A DNA stretch of 64,000 nucleotides from JAVBLW01 sp031553215 (GTDB lineage Bacteria; Bacillota_I; Bacilli_A; Acholeplasmatales; Anaeroplasmataceae). Under the pieces are notes generated by a model, which was not told the origin of the DNA, ran no database searches, and worked only from the letters and a program-made list of their open reading frames with translations. Both the position numbers and the translations under genes were made by a program. The stretch spans positions 62,001-126,000 of the forward strand of contig JAVBLW010000006.1 in assembly GCA_031553215.1 (NCBI GenBank). Reading direction: 5' to 3'. Positions 10,301 through 20,455 of this stretch are shown one piece after another (the first letter of the stretch is position 1; each line of letters begins with the position of its first letter).

Positions 10301-10519
10301 CTGAGCATTCGCAAAATATTTTGTTGTACCGGTATATTCTACATACACGCTTAAGGTAACATCTTCACCTTTTGCTATTTGTTCCTTGTCAGACGTAACT
10401 GAGAAAGTTGCAGTCCCAGCTACGTTTGCCGCATGAACAATTGCATTGCTTTTTATTATAGTAAATACTCCTAGAAAGCTTAGGATAATTGCTATTGCTA
10501 TTTTCTTAATTTTTCTCAT
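4307..10519 (-). CDS. Membrane-anchored scaffold: N-terminal cohesin-like domain and cadherin-like repeat array
   Basis: A 2070-aa surface protein. A signal peptide (residues ~1-31, ending AIVHAA) precedes a cohesin-type beta-sandwich (~35-195) with the pattern of dockerin-binding cohesins (KGEDVTLSVYV, AQARVVFNKEVFEY, GEKILFATLKLTV). After it come many domains of ~90-100 aa of the cadherin-like beta-sandwich type, each ending in E[SD]G..TYTI.V.R. A block of about six domains is duplicated (see findings). The C-terminus has a membrane helix (~2040-2064) followed by KKRQA, with no LPxTG motif, so it is anchored in the membrane with the cohesin outermost. The start has GGAGGAAT just upstream. 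The previous gene's stop overlaps that ribosome site, giving a 1-bp gap and likely translational coupling. Inferred role: cell-surface receptor for the two dockerin proteins of the same operon. Confidence 0.85.
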   Translation of the reverse strand: MRKIKKIAIAIILSFLGVFTIIKSNAIVHAANVAGTATFSVTSDKEQIAKGEDVTLSVYVEYTGTTKYFANAQARVVFNKEVFEYKASSAKITAGLFTSNILNATQSANGYVIVGGVIDTETDDDATGLYAGEKILFATLKLTVLSTSTVSNATITLDGFATSTVAAEGITKTSAGALSLTIGNPNTEAGISKVLVDNTEITKGGNGIYETSVASNKTSAALEITPVDGAKITSLKADNVEITAVGGVYTIPLATAGDVAVVQVSTIAQDGIAIATTGIYITREKYDIATLAGLTITQSGSTINPKLYDGSNVNTTTFSSSVTSYTLRISEGSTSLGITPTVTNGYLIKAVTINGLSATSGVAKNISTASLSKIEIEVTAQDETTTTKYIIDIVKLDDDVSLEDLEIKDNDNTTLTTTLSGNKYTVETKLAYTKTGFTINAKLPEDSKATMTIDGVNVSSGTASGLISFSGVLENKKSINIVVTSESGITKTYTVEVTRVAADTDTSLGSIIVTGVDDGVTYDKESSSTATNFYYELPSMTGFKGTVKITLTSEFSTFTVNGEAYNENTIYSAPIVLSIVVTAQSGATKTYTISLSKSVQKDTNNEMSNLSVTDHNISPVFDKQTTSYTLTVPYLTSQVTINVSAASSLATIIGSNKGLVSLSVGTNTFKYKIKSESGTESVEYTLTITRTAGDTINTLDDIEIDGVSIDSFSSSTLNYVIRVDHSVSEVTLNAIKSSDKATINYNQTASLSIGRNTITIIVTSETGVSKTYTLTIYRADDDHNVDDIEVFDKDNQTLFLDGNQAITFNASTLTYEFSVSYKTNLLNFVVTTSNGNATVTGDGTKNLAVGLNTITIKVTSEYGLYNTAASNTSITYTIKVTREAADTDTSLSSLSLTIGGVEQIIDFDPSKLIYIVDEIDSSTTSVFITAVANSSKAVVSGNTGNVSLNSGSIIGNITAILSVTITAESGAIATYEIKVSSQRLVLNDNNEISKIEVIGSDEIKYITFNPTTLTYNVTLPYGVSSYSIVVSTPSGAFSTVTITNSSSGVVNIGSGATITNKIYATSESGVKGTEYTIVVNRTAGNSDSTLSSIKIDGTTMASFNKGIITYTILRGYNVEQISIEGIVNNTKSTLVGNGTFNLVNGLNTFNLQVTAEDGTSTTYTITVKKDISEPILTALGVTGCTLTDENGQSLSFNSTTMSYYLTVPFSKSQITISALCNTGQTITGNTGLVNLIAGQVNTFTYIVTTESGMVGSTYTLYVTRENGNANNTLDDITIDGNSINEFNSGINNYTIRVSHSTTYIVIGYEKTYASSTAVVSSNTSLNLGRNTITITVTSETGIQNVYTLEIYRADDDYSVSNIEAKDASGNVIKNPNGTTALVFNAETLTYNLTVAYSISNINIIISAATNADITNGGVHNLNVGINTFNITIRSEYGKYNSSATNTSITYTIIVTREPADTDSSLNSLSVKIGGVEQINNFDKSTLIYNIDNVGSSVTSLLIAGTATSSKATITGLGNLALNSGTISGSNSIIFTIKVTAEDGSFTEYKIVVSRETVNLQDNNEIIDIKVNGSNGVNYITFDTNTIVYYINLPYAVSSYTIIVTTPSGVASIVTIDRTQGSSRYYSINAGQIITNILYATSESGQSGINYVIIVDREEASNDATLEWIKIDGVTITGFASNKYSYNVKKTSNVESISITAKTNDLNAIIISGKGAFNLVEGSNIFTIIVQAHDGVTMLSYTITVIKDYELARLSELYIIGHDLYDEFGNVIEFDPSITTYYLSVNNSVDNIDVIARTIDSTARIEGAGINFLNVGKNKVTIYLIPVTGVPSPYTIIVTRKGIPSASTDLDSIIIDEIPTFSDLYNDNKNEYYYNDTNRNSFVVESNITSLNITVIVSNLGDEFYGPTTYQIIGANNLLSGENTIVIYIVASDLISSRIILIHVYRNYIAYDVVNDTYDNVTIDAQDGTNTYNLTLNKTSIKDIDFTKFVKPKTTANVEILSEIKDTTQEVIIRISNGIDSDIIKLSITDNTISTTNNKKISPLIYAICGGTTGFIMLSVAVFMVLKKRQA

Positions 10520-10520
10520 T

Positions 10521-13500
10521 CTATTCCTCCGCCTTTCGTTCTAGGTAGTATACTACCTCTTCTCTTCTAATAAACAATTTTATTTCTTCCGTTTCATAAG
10601 CTTTAATAACTGTTATTTCTTCTTCAAAAATATCATTACTACTTATTTCAACATTTTGTATTTCTTCATAAACTATAGTTTCATTTTCTTCACTAACAAA
10701 ATTCATAGCCATAGATCTGAATAATGCTTCTTCGAAACTTACTTGATACTCATCTTCAAAGTTTGTTCTTCCATTTACTTGACGTAATAATGGTGTATAA
10801 TCATCACCATCTAGGATTCCGTCTTCGTTTATGTCACCTGCTAGAATTCTTGCTAAATCAAAGCTTGTTCTTCCGTTAATTGCTCTTAATAATGATGAAC
10901 AATCACTTGAGTCAATAATTCCATCGCTATTAACGTCACCAAGAATTGAAACTATGATACTATCTATTGCAATACCTTCAATTACTAATTCTATTTTGTA
11001 ACCAGTCGCAATGAATATATATTCATATGAATTAGAATCAATTAATTGCTCCTCTTCATCATAAACATTAATTTGTGCGATGTTATTTACTATTAAGCTC
11101 AAGAATTGTTTAATTGTCATCTGACTTCTAACATTCGTTAGGAAAACACCATCTAGATAATCATTTATCACATGGGTTGTAGATATATATGTATATATAA
11201 GATTTTCTTCATCATATACCACTCTTACATATTTAAATGGGGCATTTGACTTAACTTCAATTGTTTGAGATTCTAATATTTGGAAGGTTATTGTTTTAGT
11301 TCCATAGAAATTGTTTTTTCCGATTATCTCTATACTAGCTGTTCCAACTTTGTCATTTAAACTATAAGTTCCTATTTCATAGTCACATGTACTCGCATTT
11401 GTACCATCATATTTTTCAAGTAAAATATCACTATCATATTCACCTAAAATATAATACTTAATATATAGTTCTATTAATTCATCAACTGTTATTGATTTTC
11501 CAACATAGTATTGTCCTTCTATTAATGCATTGAATATATCATTGCTATCAATATCGTTTTCGACAATATAATAATCCGCAGTTATAGTTTCAGAAACAAC
11601 TACATATTTAAGAATAATTTCTATTGTTTTCTTACCTATGGTCTTAAGATCACTTGGATATAAAATAGTATAGTCATCACTATCTAATAAGACTCCATTT
11701 AAATATACTAATTCCTTAGCATATAGATTAGCTTTCATATATGGTAATTCATCATTTTCGAAAGTTACTATTATCTCATTTGTTATGTCTTCTATAGTAG
11801 CTTTAACAATCTCAAATGTTCCACAGTATATTTCATCACTGTAGTTTCCAAGTCCTTTAATATTAAATACTAGTGTTCCCGGAGTTATATTTCCATCAAC
11901 ATATACAATTTCGAAATCTGTTCCTTCTACTAAAGTCATTCCTTCATATTTTATTTCTAAGTAGCTGCCAATTAATATACTTTCTCCTGTATATGTTTGA
12001 TTTTCTACTTCGTTTGAAATAATCATAGATGAATCTAAATCTTTAGCAATAATGCTATAATCTATATCTTCATAACTGTCAATTCCCAATGTATCAATAA
12101 TTACTCTAATACTCTTTGGTCCAACATTTGTAATATCAACTACATTATCACTAGTGCTATATTCAAATTCACTAAGAAGTTGTCCATCAATCACTACAGT
12201 TATAACAGGTCTTTGACCTTTACCATTATAGATTAATGTATCATTTTCAATGGTAATACTTACAAACTTGTCAATTGGTCTATCAACTATATTGAAATTT
12301 AAATCATATGTACCAGTATAATTACCTTGTCCAACAATTTTAATAGTCGCAACATATCCACTAATATTATTTAAATATTCTTCAATATAATAATCCGTAT
12401 TTAATACTAGATGATAGTTTCCATAAATAATATCTATTAAATCATCGACTGTTATATCTTCACCAGTGTAAGTTTGATCAGCGATAGTTGAAATGGTAAT
12501 ATCCTTATCATTAATATTTCTTTCTAGTATTGTAAAATATAGAGTCCTACTTCCTACTAAGTTACCTACTTCGTCTAATTCAGAAATGGTTACTTCAGCT
12601 CTTCCTGCCTTTGTATTAAGAGTATAAGTTACCTTATATTCAGTGCTTGATACTAAATTTTCACCTATTTTTACTGTTACACCTGGTTCTTTTGCAGTCT
12701 TATCATAAGTTGTAGAATCATAATCTAGGGTAATATCTAAGTCTTCAATATTGACTTTATTAATAGTAAAATCTACACTTGCCCATCCTGTAATGTTAGA
12801 TACTCCTTCACTTATTTCCTTTGGAGTAATTTTTACAGTTCCAATTCCTGCTTTCGTATTATTAGTAATAGTAACTATATAATCATTACTATTTAATATA
12901 AATGTTTGTCCACTAACCTTAATTACTAATGGATTTTTACTTAAAGTATCATAATCAAATTCGTATTCATCAAGTTCTATTGTTGTATTTGTATTATCAA
13001 TTTCCAGTGGAATTATATTGAAATCTATTGTTCTTTCTCCATTATAATTGCCTTCACCTTTTATTGTAATTGTTACAAGTCCAACATTGGTATTACTAGA
13101 AATTTTGTATGTATAATCTTTAAGTAATCCTTCTGCTAATTCTGCAATAGAATTATCAGTAATTGTAAATTCTGGTGAAATTTCACTTCCTGTATATGTT
13201 TGATTTAAGATTTCACTTATAGTGATATCTTCACTATTTATATCCTTACTAGTGATATTGTAATATACATTTGTGTTACCACTGATTCCTTCATAATTTT
13301 CAATTATTACAGTTATCGTCTTTTCACCCTTATTTACTAAGTCGTTACTCCATTCAATACTATAATCAGGTTCATATATTTCAGTTCCATTTACTTTAAC
13401 AGTCACAATTGGTTTTTGAACTTGTCCATTATATACAAAACTATCTTTATCAATTGTAACTGTCACATTTTGATCAATTGGTCTTTCTATAATGTCAAAA

Positions 13501-16500
13501 TTTAATATTAATCCTTCTTCTGTATAGTAATTACCAATTCCTAATAAAGTTATTGTAGCTCTTGGCCCTTCGGTATTATTAGAATATGTTAATGTATAAT
13601 CTACATCTTTAACTAAAGTCATTCCTGCATATTCAAATACTATTAATGGATCGACAGTTATTGCCTCACCAGTATATTTTTGATTTGGTATTTTTCCACT
13701 AGTTAACATAGCTAATGTCAATTCTACTTGCTCTATTTCATAGCTTATACTAGTAGATACTGATGTTAAATTAATATTATTTCCTGTTACAGTTATATAT
13801 TTAGTTCCATGATTAATTACATCTAATTCATAATTAACAGTATAATCTGTACTAGCAATTATAAAATTAGTACTTTTTATCTTTACTGTGACAACTGGCT
13901 TATGTTCTAATCCATCATATATAAATGTATCTTGGTCGATTGTTACTTCGATATCTTCATCAGTTATATCAATTTGTTCAATAGTAAAGGTCTTTGATCT
14001 ACTTCCTTCTAAGTTATAATCATTTGTATCTTTATTTAATTTAGGTATTATTGTTACTGTTGCTTCATTTGAAGCATTAGTATTTTGACTATATTCAATT
14101 TCATAATCACTTAAAAGTAAAGGTATGCCATTACATACTACTTTTGTTACAGCTGGTTTCTTTTGAGTCCCATCAAACTTAACACTATCATATTCCAAAG
14201 TTATTACCGTATTACTATCTGTCATTTTTAATTTTGAAATAGTAAATGTTATTTCTCTTTCATCCTTATAATTACCTTCACCCTTTATTGTAATTATTCC
14301 TGTTCCAGCATTTACATTTTTAGTTATCTCATAAGTATAACTATCAGGGGATAATAACTTAGTCGTTTCATCATAGATTATAAAGCTTGGTGTAATAGCT
14401 GATCCACTATAAGTTTGAGGTAGGATTTCTGTTATAGTTATATCTTCATCAGTAATTGATTTTGGTTCAATCATAAACTCTTCTATATCACATTCAAAGT
14501 ATAGACTTTCAACTATAATCTTACCTTTTCCTGCATCTGTATTATCTTCATAAGATACACTATATAATTTTGAATCTATTTCTACACCATTTAATTCTAC
14601 GGTTATACTTGGCTCAAATTTTCTTCCATTATATACAAAAGGACCCACTTCAACTATAATTGCTACCTTACTAGTATCATTGTTCTTTTGAATACTAAAT
14701 TCTACAACTAATGTACCGGTATAATTTCCATTTTCTGTAGCGGCTAAATATATTTTGGCTGTTCCTACTAAGGTATTATCTTCATACTTTTCTATTACAT
14801 AATCTGTTCCTTTTGTTAAAGTTAAATCGCCATATATTACTTTTAATAAAGCATCTACAGTAATTGCCTGTCCATTAAATGTTTGTGTAGGTATACTATC
14901 TGTCGTTAATTCTCCAAGATCTTTTTTATTTATTGTGAAATCTTTAGAATTAGTTCCTGTATAATTCCCATTTCCTAAAACATTTGCTTTACCTATTCCT
15001 GCACCAATATTTTCTTCATATGATTCATTATAATCCGTACTAATTATTAGTGTTACAACTTCTCCATAGATAGTCGCAGTTAGTGTTATTTTAGGTTCAT
15101 AAGCTTTTCCTGTATATGTATAGCTTGTTGCTGATATAGACATTGTTGCATCACTTAAATTAAACTCGGTTACTATTACAGTTGTCTCAGATACCACAGT
15201 TCCTGCTTCATAATTATCAGTTTCTGCAATAGCTATCATAATATAGAATGTACCTACGCTTCTTGGTAGTCCTAATGTCCATGGTCCAGTAGGAGTCGTA
15301 CTATGATAGTATGTTACCTCTCCATTTCCACTATTTCCATTTAAAGTCATTGTTGGATCAGTTCCATATACTACGCTACTTGATAGATCACTTATCGTTG
15401 GGTTTATACTATCTTTTTCAATAGTAAATTCCATTGTTTTTGTTCCTGTATAATTGCCTGTTCCAGCAAGTTTTACTTTACCAGTTCCAGCAATAATATT
15501 ATCTTCATAACCTACCATATAATCACTATCTACAGCTAATATTGTTTCTACCCCATAAATCATAGCTTTTAATGTTACTTGTGGAGTTACCGCAGTTCCT
15601 GTATAAGGTGTAGTTGTAATGCTTATTGAAGATATTGCATCATTTATATTAAATGCTGTAATAGTTATCTTTTCTGAAACTACATTTCCTTCATTATAAT
15701 TTAATGTTTCATCTACACTTGCCTTAATATAGAATGTACCTACACTTCTTGGTAATCCTAATATCCATGATCCATTAATACTTGTACTATAATAATAAGT
15801 TAAATTCCCTGCTCCACTATTTCCAGTTACTGTTATAGATGGATCGGTACCATATATTACACTTAATGCTTCAAAAGAGATTGTTAAGGTAATATCTGCT
15901 TTATTTATTGTGAAGTCTTTTGATTTAGTTCCACTTATATTATCAAGACCTCTTATATATACTTTAGCGGTTCCTGCATCAGTATTATCTTCGTATTTAA
16001 GAATTTCATAATCAGTATCTAATATTAGAGTTACTCCATTTAATTTTACTGTTATTGTAGTTAATGTTTTTGCAGTACCATCGTATATAAAAGTTGTTGG
16101 TGATACATCAATTGTTAGATTTTCATCTGTTATTACAGTACTAGATATTGTAAAAGTACCTTCATATGTGTTAGCGTCATAATTAGTAGTTTTTGAAACT
16201 GATATAATGAATTTATAGCTTCCGACATTTCTTGGTGCACTTATTTCATTGTCTAATAAATCATAGTACTTAAAAGTATAGGTAGGATTATTTATTACGG
16301 TATTTCCTTCCTTTACTTTGAATGTTGCCTCATCTACTACTGTTCCATCAAAATTCTTTGATATATCACTTACATCAGTTATTGTTAATAAAAGTTTTCC
16401 TTCTACTTCAATTATTAAAGCATAAGTTTCTACTATTCCATTTTGGCTTGTAACCGTGATAGTTATTTCATTAGAACCAATTTCTAAATTAGTTAATAAT

Positions 16501-19500
16501 AAGCTATTTGTTTCAAATCCATTAATTTTTACTGTACTTAAATTGCTGGTTTTTGTAACATAAACAGTAACATTATTTCTATCCAAATAAGCTATTTTAT
16601 TCTCTATAGTGTAAATATCATTGTTAAGAGTTGCTACTTCATTATTTACTTTTACTTCATCTAATGTATTAGTAGAATCTCCACTATTTCTAGTTAATAT
16701 AATTGTATATTCTTTGGTACTTGTTGAATCTCCAAAACCAACAACTATTAATAATTCCACTGCTTCATCTACAGGTACAACAACTGAATAAGGACTTACG
16801 TAAGGATTACCATTTATAGTTATTTCTGAATAAGTTGCCCCTGTTAAATATAGGCTTACTCGATCCATAGAATAGTCTAATTCTGGCACAATCATTTCAT
16901 ATCCATTAGTATTTAATCCGTCACCATTATATTGATATATTATATTACTTGATTGATTTTCTTTAGTTACTTTAACATTGGTTAATACAGGGTTTTTACC
17001 TGCATTTATAGTAAATGCTAAAGCGTCTCCTACAATTTCCTTTTTTCTACTTGAAATGTCTTCTACTGATAGATATTCAGTTGATGCTATTTCAATTTGA
17101 TGATTTTCATGTGTTATATTTTCTTTAAGTTTAAAATAAATAGTAAATAATTTAATACCATCAGTATTTGTATTTAATTGTAAATCAATGGTTCTTTCTT
17201 CACCAAATAAGTTGTTATTTAATATTGTATAATTAGAAGCAATTCTACTATATTCCAATATAGATGTATCATAAGTGAAGGCTATTGAAGCTGTTCCAAT
17301 ATTATAAGTCACATTGTTTAAATAGAAATCTATTCCTATTTCTCCTAAATAATAAGTATCATAAGTTATATTATCTTTTAAGGCAATTTCTAATTCTACT
17401 TTTTCTGTTATTTCTTCTTCATTTCTTGTTACCTTTATAATATAAGTTTCAACATTACCGGCTTCTGATAAGACTGTTATTTTAATTTGATTTAATCCAT
17501 AAACTAAGTCGATAGTTTCCATAGTAACGCCTAGTTCAAATGGATTATTATTAATTTTAACTTGTGATTTATTATTTACTGTTATTCCTAAAGTTAATGT
17601 TTCTGTATTAACTGACACATTTGGTAATGTATATACTTTATCTATAGCTGTTATATTACTTAAAACATCATCAATATGGATTTCTTTAATTTCTAAATCA
17701 TCAGATAAACTAGGATTTTCTTCTAAATTAATATTTAATATTAATTCTTCAAATGATATATCCGTTATTTCTATTTGCTTATTGTCTACTGAGTATAGAC
17801 CATCCATACTTATTCCAGCTTCATATATTCCATTTTCAGTTACTTGAATTTTGAATATGAAGATTATAACTTCATTTCCATCAATGTAGCCTGAAAGTGA
17901 ATTCATAAGCATAATACAGTAATTAGGATCAATAATATTAACTCCATAATTACCTGAATCAAATTGATATGAACTATATCCTATAACTTTTAATCTTTCA
18001 TCTAATGCTAATTCAAAATCAATTAAGTTTATTTTTTTATGCCCAGGATTATAAAGTTTTAAAACTAAATCAAAGGTTTTGCTTGTAATATTAGTTGTTT
18101 CAACCTCAAATGCTATTTTTATAGCATCCTCTTTTTCCCATTTGGCATATAGAGTTATATCATCTACTAGCGTGTATGGGAATAAAACCTCATTTTTGAA
18201 GTTGCTTTCTAGGTACCATCCTAAAAATATATAACCAGTCTTTGTAGTTACTGGACTTGTAGGTATGCTTACATCTGTTATCGCAGATACATTACTTCCA
18301 CCATCAGTATCAAAAGTAACTGTATAGTTATAGATAAGTTCAGGAATAGTAATTGTCAATTCTTCTAAATCTACCTCTGCTGGTGCCCAATCTTCTGCGA
18401 CATATGAATCACCAGAATCTTCAAAACCAATAGTAATAGTTCCAGCAGGTGTTCCTTTTTTTACTTTAAAAGTTATTGTGGTTATAACTTTTCTTACATC
18501 AGTTAATTCTTCATCTTCATTAAATATATAATCTAAGTTAGCAAAGTTATATTGACCTGTACCTAGTTGACCCTGATACTCACTTGATACAATTTCGCTT
18601 ATTTTTGTTATACAAGAATTAGAATTAAACTTTACACCATTTATATAAAGCATACTTTCTATATATGAAAAACTTCGACCGCTTGGATTATATAATACTA
18701 GGGCTACTGTAAAGTATCCATCTTCATCTATTTCACTAACCATTTCGAAGACTAAAGTAAAATTTTCTACATCATAAATACATTCCCATTTAGCATATAG
18801 CGTTTTATTACTAGTTACTTGATATGGAAAATTTACTTTCGTATTAAAACTACTTTCTAAATACCATCCTAAAAATATATATCCAGGACGAGTTGTTTCT
18901 GGACTTTCATCAAGCGTTGCTGTCTTAATACTAGAAACACTACTTCCTCCATTTGTATTAAATGTGATAGTATATTCATGATCTTCTTCAATTTTTTCCC
19001 ATTTAGCATATAGAATTGTATCTTTCGTCACTTCATATGGATAAGTGATTTCATTAATAAATCCTTCTTCAGTATACCAACCAACTAATTCATATCCTGT
19101 TCTTGTAGATACAGGCATTGAAGCTATCTTAGAAGTCTTTATTGGAGAAATACTACTTCCTTCATTTGTAACAAAATTTACATTATAAGTTTTCGTTTCT
19201 TCCCATTTAGCATATAAAATTATATTTTCGGTCACAGTATAGGGGAAATCTACTTTATTTTCATAAGTTTCTTCTTTATACCATCCTATAAAAGTATAAC
19301 CAGTTCTTGTACTAGTTGGAGATGTTGCTATAACTTCTCCAGATGTTTTAGTTATAGATGATACAATACTTCCTTCTTTAGAGTTAAAATCTACTGTATA
19401 TTCATTTACTTCCTCGGCTTTACCTTCAATAATAATACTATTTGTATTACAATCTCCATTGCTTGATTTATATTTTTCCATTGTTTCACTCTCAACAATT

Positions 19501-20429
19501 ATGTTATCAAGAGTTAAGTTTATATCTCCACCATTTACATTTTTAGCTTTAAAATTTAAGGTTGTTAGCTGTAATACTCCTATATTTCGATCTACACCAT
19601 TTGAATAAAAGTAGTCTAATAATCCATATTGATCCTTAACGTTTAAGGACCCAGCTAATCCACTTCCTTTTGTTTCATTGATATAAGTAATTTTTGAGTC
19701 AGTATTAAATAATTCACCATCTACTATAAAATCGGCAGATACAGCATAAAAGTATAGTCCTTGTGGATTATATAATATTATAGCAATACTAAATTCACCA
19801 TTAGAATTCATTTCTCCAATTTGCTCAATAACTAATCTTAAACCTTCTTCTTCAACTTTGACATTTACAATGTTAATTCCTATTACATTACAGTCATCAG
19901 TTTCAGGGGAATATGCATCACCTTCAACACTTAAGACAGCCATATATGAAAAATTCAATCTAATATCTTCAGTAAACCCTCGTTTCACTTTAAAAGTGTA
20001 CGTAGTCAATAATACTTCAGATGCGTTTCTGTCTTCATAATCGTCATAATAATAGTTAAATTGCCCATGTCTAATGGCATCTGTGGCTAATGATCCAATC
20101 ATTTCATGTCTTACTTCAGATTCTAGAGTAATACCAGAATTAGGACCGAATAATTCATCATTTATAATCAAATTTCCCTCTAATGCACAAAAATACAATC
20201 CTTCTGGATTATATACAATCAAGTCAACACTAAAATTACCATCGGAATCCATGGCACTATTTTCTTCTAGAACTACTGACAATGTTGATACCGTAGTTGT
20301 TCCTAAATTATGTAAGCCATCTTCTTCAATCACCTTTGACTTTGATGATATACTAAAAATAGCTGTTAATAATAAAAGTGATACTATTAACCTTACACAC
20401 ACTCTTATTTTATGCTTTATATTTTTCAT
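10521..20429 (-). CDS. Giant secreted protein: cohesin-like modules, Listeria-Bacteroides repeats, MBG-like repeats, C-terminal dockerin
   Basis: About 3302 aa, starting at the ATG at 20429, which has GAGGAGGAATAATT before it; an upstream in-frame GTG at 20447 is less likely. A signal peptide is followed by beta-sandwich modules of ~135 aa (three of one family in the first ~690 residues, plus looser cohesin-like ones to ~1190), four InlB B / Listeria-Bacteroides repeats (GY.F.GWY...LYAKWE), cadherin-like domains, and from ~1350 to ~2950 a long array of MBG/YDG-like repeats (TYTG..., NTDAGTA.V). Near residue 3156 a type I dockerin begins, with two calcium loops, GDVNSDGIIDSSD and GDINEDGILDGDD, then an acidic ~70-aa tail. 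There is no membrane anchor or sortase signal, so attachment probably runs through the dockerin and the cohesin of the downstream protein. Role inferred as adhesion or matrix; no enzyme domain seen. Confidence 0.85.
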   Translation of the reverse strand: MKNIKHKIRVCVRLIVSLLLLTAIFSISSKSKVIEEDGLHNLGTTTVSTLSVVLEENSAMDSDGNFSVDLIVYNPEGLYFCALEGNLIINDELFGPNSGITLESEVRHEMIGSLATDAIRHGQFNYYYDDYEDRNASEVLLTTYTFKVKRGFTEDIRLNFSYMAVLSVEGDAYSPETDDCNVIGINIVNVKVEEEGLRLVIEQIGEMNSNGEFSIAIILYNPQGLYFYAVSADFIVDGELFNTDSKITYINETKGSGLAGSLNVKDQYGLLDYFYSNGVDRNIGVLQLTTLNFKAKNVNGGDINLTLDNIIVESETMEKYKSSNGDCNTNSIIIEGKAEEVNEYTVDFNSKEGSIVSSITKTSGEVIATSPTSTRTGYTFIGWYKEETYENKVDFPYTVTENIILYAKWEETKTYNVNFVTNEGSSISPIKTSKIASMPVSTRTGYELVGWYTEEGFINEITYPYEVTKDTILYAKWEKIEEDHEYTITFNTNGGSSVSSIKTATLDESPETTRPGYIFLGWYLESSFNTKVNFPYQVTSNKTLYAKWECIYDVENFTLVFEMVSEIDEDGYFTVALVLYNPSGRSFSYIESMLYINGVKFNSNSCITKISEIVSSEYQGQLGTGQYNFANLDYIFNEDEELTDVRKVITTITFKVKKGTPAGTITIGFEDSGDSYVAEDWAPAEVDLEELTITIPELIYNYTVTFDTDGGSNVSAITDVSIPTSPVTTKTGYIFLGWYLESNFKNEVLFPYTLVDDITLYAKWEKEDAIKIAFEVETTNITSKTFDLVLKLYNPGHKKINLIDFELALDERLKVIGYSSYQFDSGNYGVNIIDPNYCIMLMNSLSGYIDGNEVIIFIFKIQVTENGIYEAGISMDGLYSVDNKQIEITDISFEELILNINLEENPSLSDDLEIKEIHIDDVLSNITAIDKVYTLPNVSVNTETLTLGITVNNKSQVKINNNPFELGVTMETIDLVYGLNQIKITVLSEAGNVETYIIKVTRNEEEITEKVELEIALKDNITYDTYYLGEIGIDFYLNNVTYNIGTASIAFTYDTSILEYSRIASNYTILNNNLFGEERTIDLQLNTNTDGIKLFTIYFKLKENITHENHQIEIASTEYLSVEDISSRKKEIVGDALAFTINAGKNPVLTNVKVTKENQSSNIIYQYNGDGLNTNGYEMIVPELDYSMDRVSLYLTGATYSEITINGNPYVSPYSVVVPVDEAVELLIVVGFGDSTSTKEYTIILTRNSGDSTNTLDEVKVNNEVATLNNDIYTIENKIAYLDRNNVTVYVTKTSNLSTVKINGFETNSLLLTNLEIGSNEITITVTSQNGIVETYALIIEVEGKLLLTITDVSDISKNFDGTVVDEATFKVKEGNTVINNPTYTFKYYDLLDNEISAPRNVGSYKFIISVSKTTNYDANTYEGTFTISSTVITDENLTIDVSPTTFIYDGTAKTLTTITVKLNGVTLILDTDYEILKYEDNTDAGTAKVYIRGLDNISGTKSKDFTINKADITLTISFEALSVIYGTDPSITVTGNSGAGNLTYYYSTSINGSWILGLPRSVGTFYIKASVDETLNYNEGNVVSEKITITAFNINDAISSISITTTPYTGTAVTPQVTLKAMIYGVETILAVDSDYMVGYEDNIIAGTGKVKLAGTGNYTGTKTMEFTIEKDSINPTISDLSSSVVYGTDPTMTLNGNSGNGEVTYYHSTTPTGPWTLGLPRSVGTFYIMIAIAETDNYEAGTVVSETTVIVTEFNLSDATMSISATSYTYTGKAYEPKITLTATIYGEVVTLIISTDYNESYEENIGAGIGKANVLGNGNYTGTNSKDFTINKKDLGELTTDSIPTQTFNGQAITVDALLKVIYGDLTLTKGTDYVIEKYEDNTLVGTAKIYLAATENGNYTGTLVVEFSIQKNNDTSKVAIIVEVGPFVYNGRKFEPSITVELNGVEIDSKLYSVSYEDNTDAGKGKIIVESLYFECDIEEFMIEPKSITDEDITITEILPQTYSGSAITPSFIIYDETTKLLSPDSYTYEITKNVNAGTGIITIKGEGNYKDEREITFTISKLKMTDSNTVITLEYDSVKFDGTQKKPAVTKVVCNGIPLLLSDYEIEYSQNTNASNEATVTIIPKLNKDTNDYNLEGSRSKTFTIEQIDITDEDIEVTIDQDTFIYDGLEHKPVVTVKIKSTNFIIASTDYTVNYELDVINHGTKYITVTGNNINLTSVSTSISYEIEQVELTLAMLTSGKIPNQKYTGEAITVDPLIVFEYAGMTLVKDVDYTLTYSNNTEGPRATITLLGIGNYYTEEGLILNFDIIERPIDQNVTVTIDKDSFVYNGQVQKPIVTVKVNGTEIYEPDYSIEWSNDLVNKGEKTITVIIENYEGISGNTNVYYNITSKDINSEDITISEILNQTYTGSEISPEFTITDNSIAELAEGLLKDYTYKISSNTNVGLVTITIKGEGNYNGERTIDFNIIPLEIDNTNTTIELDEYEFDYDTLSKNPLVIKVSGQTFILNSNDYIVTITNNTKAGIGTVKITPKEISEGVSNITGWASVDFTINKVNIEDLDITLDYDSTTYDKTAKEPGVTVKIGENLVSSTEYKVTYTLNTKAGRAEVTISELDEVGNLVGSRTLYFTILERNINDKDITISTIADQTYTGEDITVDDLIDIIYGNYHLVLNTDYYIEEYLNNISGYVATIKIVGQGNYTGTYDLNFNIVDRPIDKFVSITIENDTLIYNGKGQRPVITVVIDGQLLSEFEYSTSDNVVDITNVGPKSIRVIIDTLGIDSYEDIDYSIIAKDLDSSMIISNEVENQTYTGESILIGSYLEIKYEGMTLVEGTDFEIVYVDGNITPGTLVFNIKGLGNYSDEIYCGTFEIVKATIEDITNEIIVTFENDELPYMKANLYAKELVYLNGVLLDSDDYTILYPSDLKTIGKKTIEIILKYVVVSETITADYYIVENDIDSNDIFNALIEGQYYVGKSITVDELIELYIKYYILGEYDSDILLEKYDGTNASTCDYEIGTYSLNDKVGTASIEIIGKNNFYGTKTITFQILESQTIEVKSNAPFKYVRVVYDEENLIYTYISTTHVINDYLDGVFLTNVRSQMTIKQFLSLIVNNIAQINVYDEEEQLIDSNSYEYIFIATGYKIELVIEGIAIDSIIVSILGDVNSDGIIDSSDCSSLLRAINGRTSFDLARILAGDINEDGILDGDDYTPLLRQVNGRTNFEDEYQVSFEEALFRSMAMNFVSEENETIVYEEIQNVEISSNDIFEEEITVIKAYETEEIKLFIRREEVVYYLERKAEE

Positions 20430-20455
20430 AATTATTCCTCCTCGCACATGGTAGA

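Noticed and set aside
7134..10304. Several plus-strand ORFs (up to 182 aa) opposite the giant genes
   Set aside because: They are antisense shadows of repetitive Thr/Ser/Val coding sequence and follow its repeats; no ribosome sites or families.
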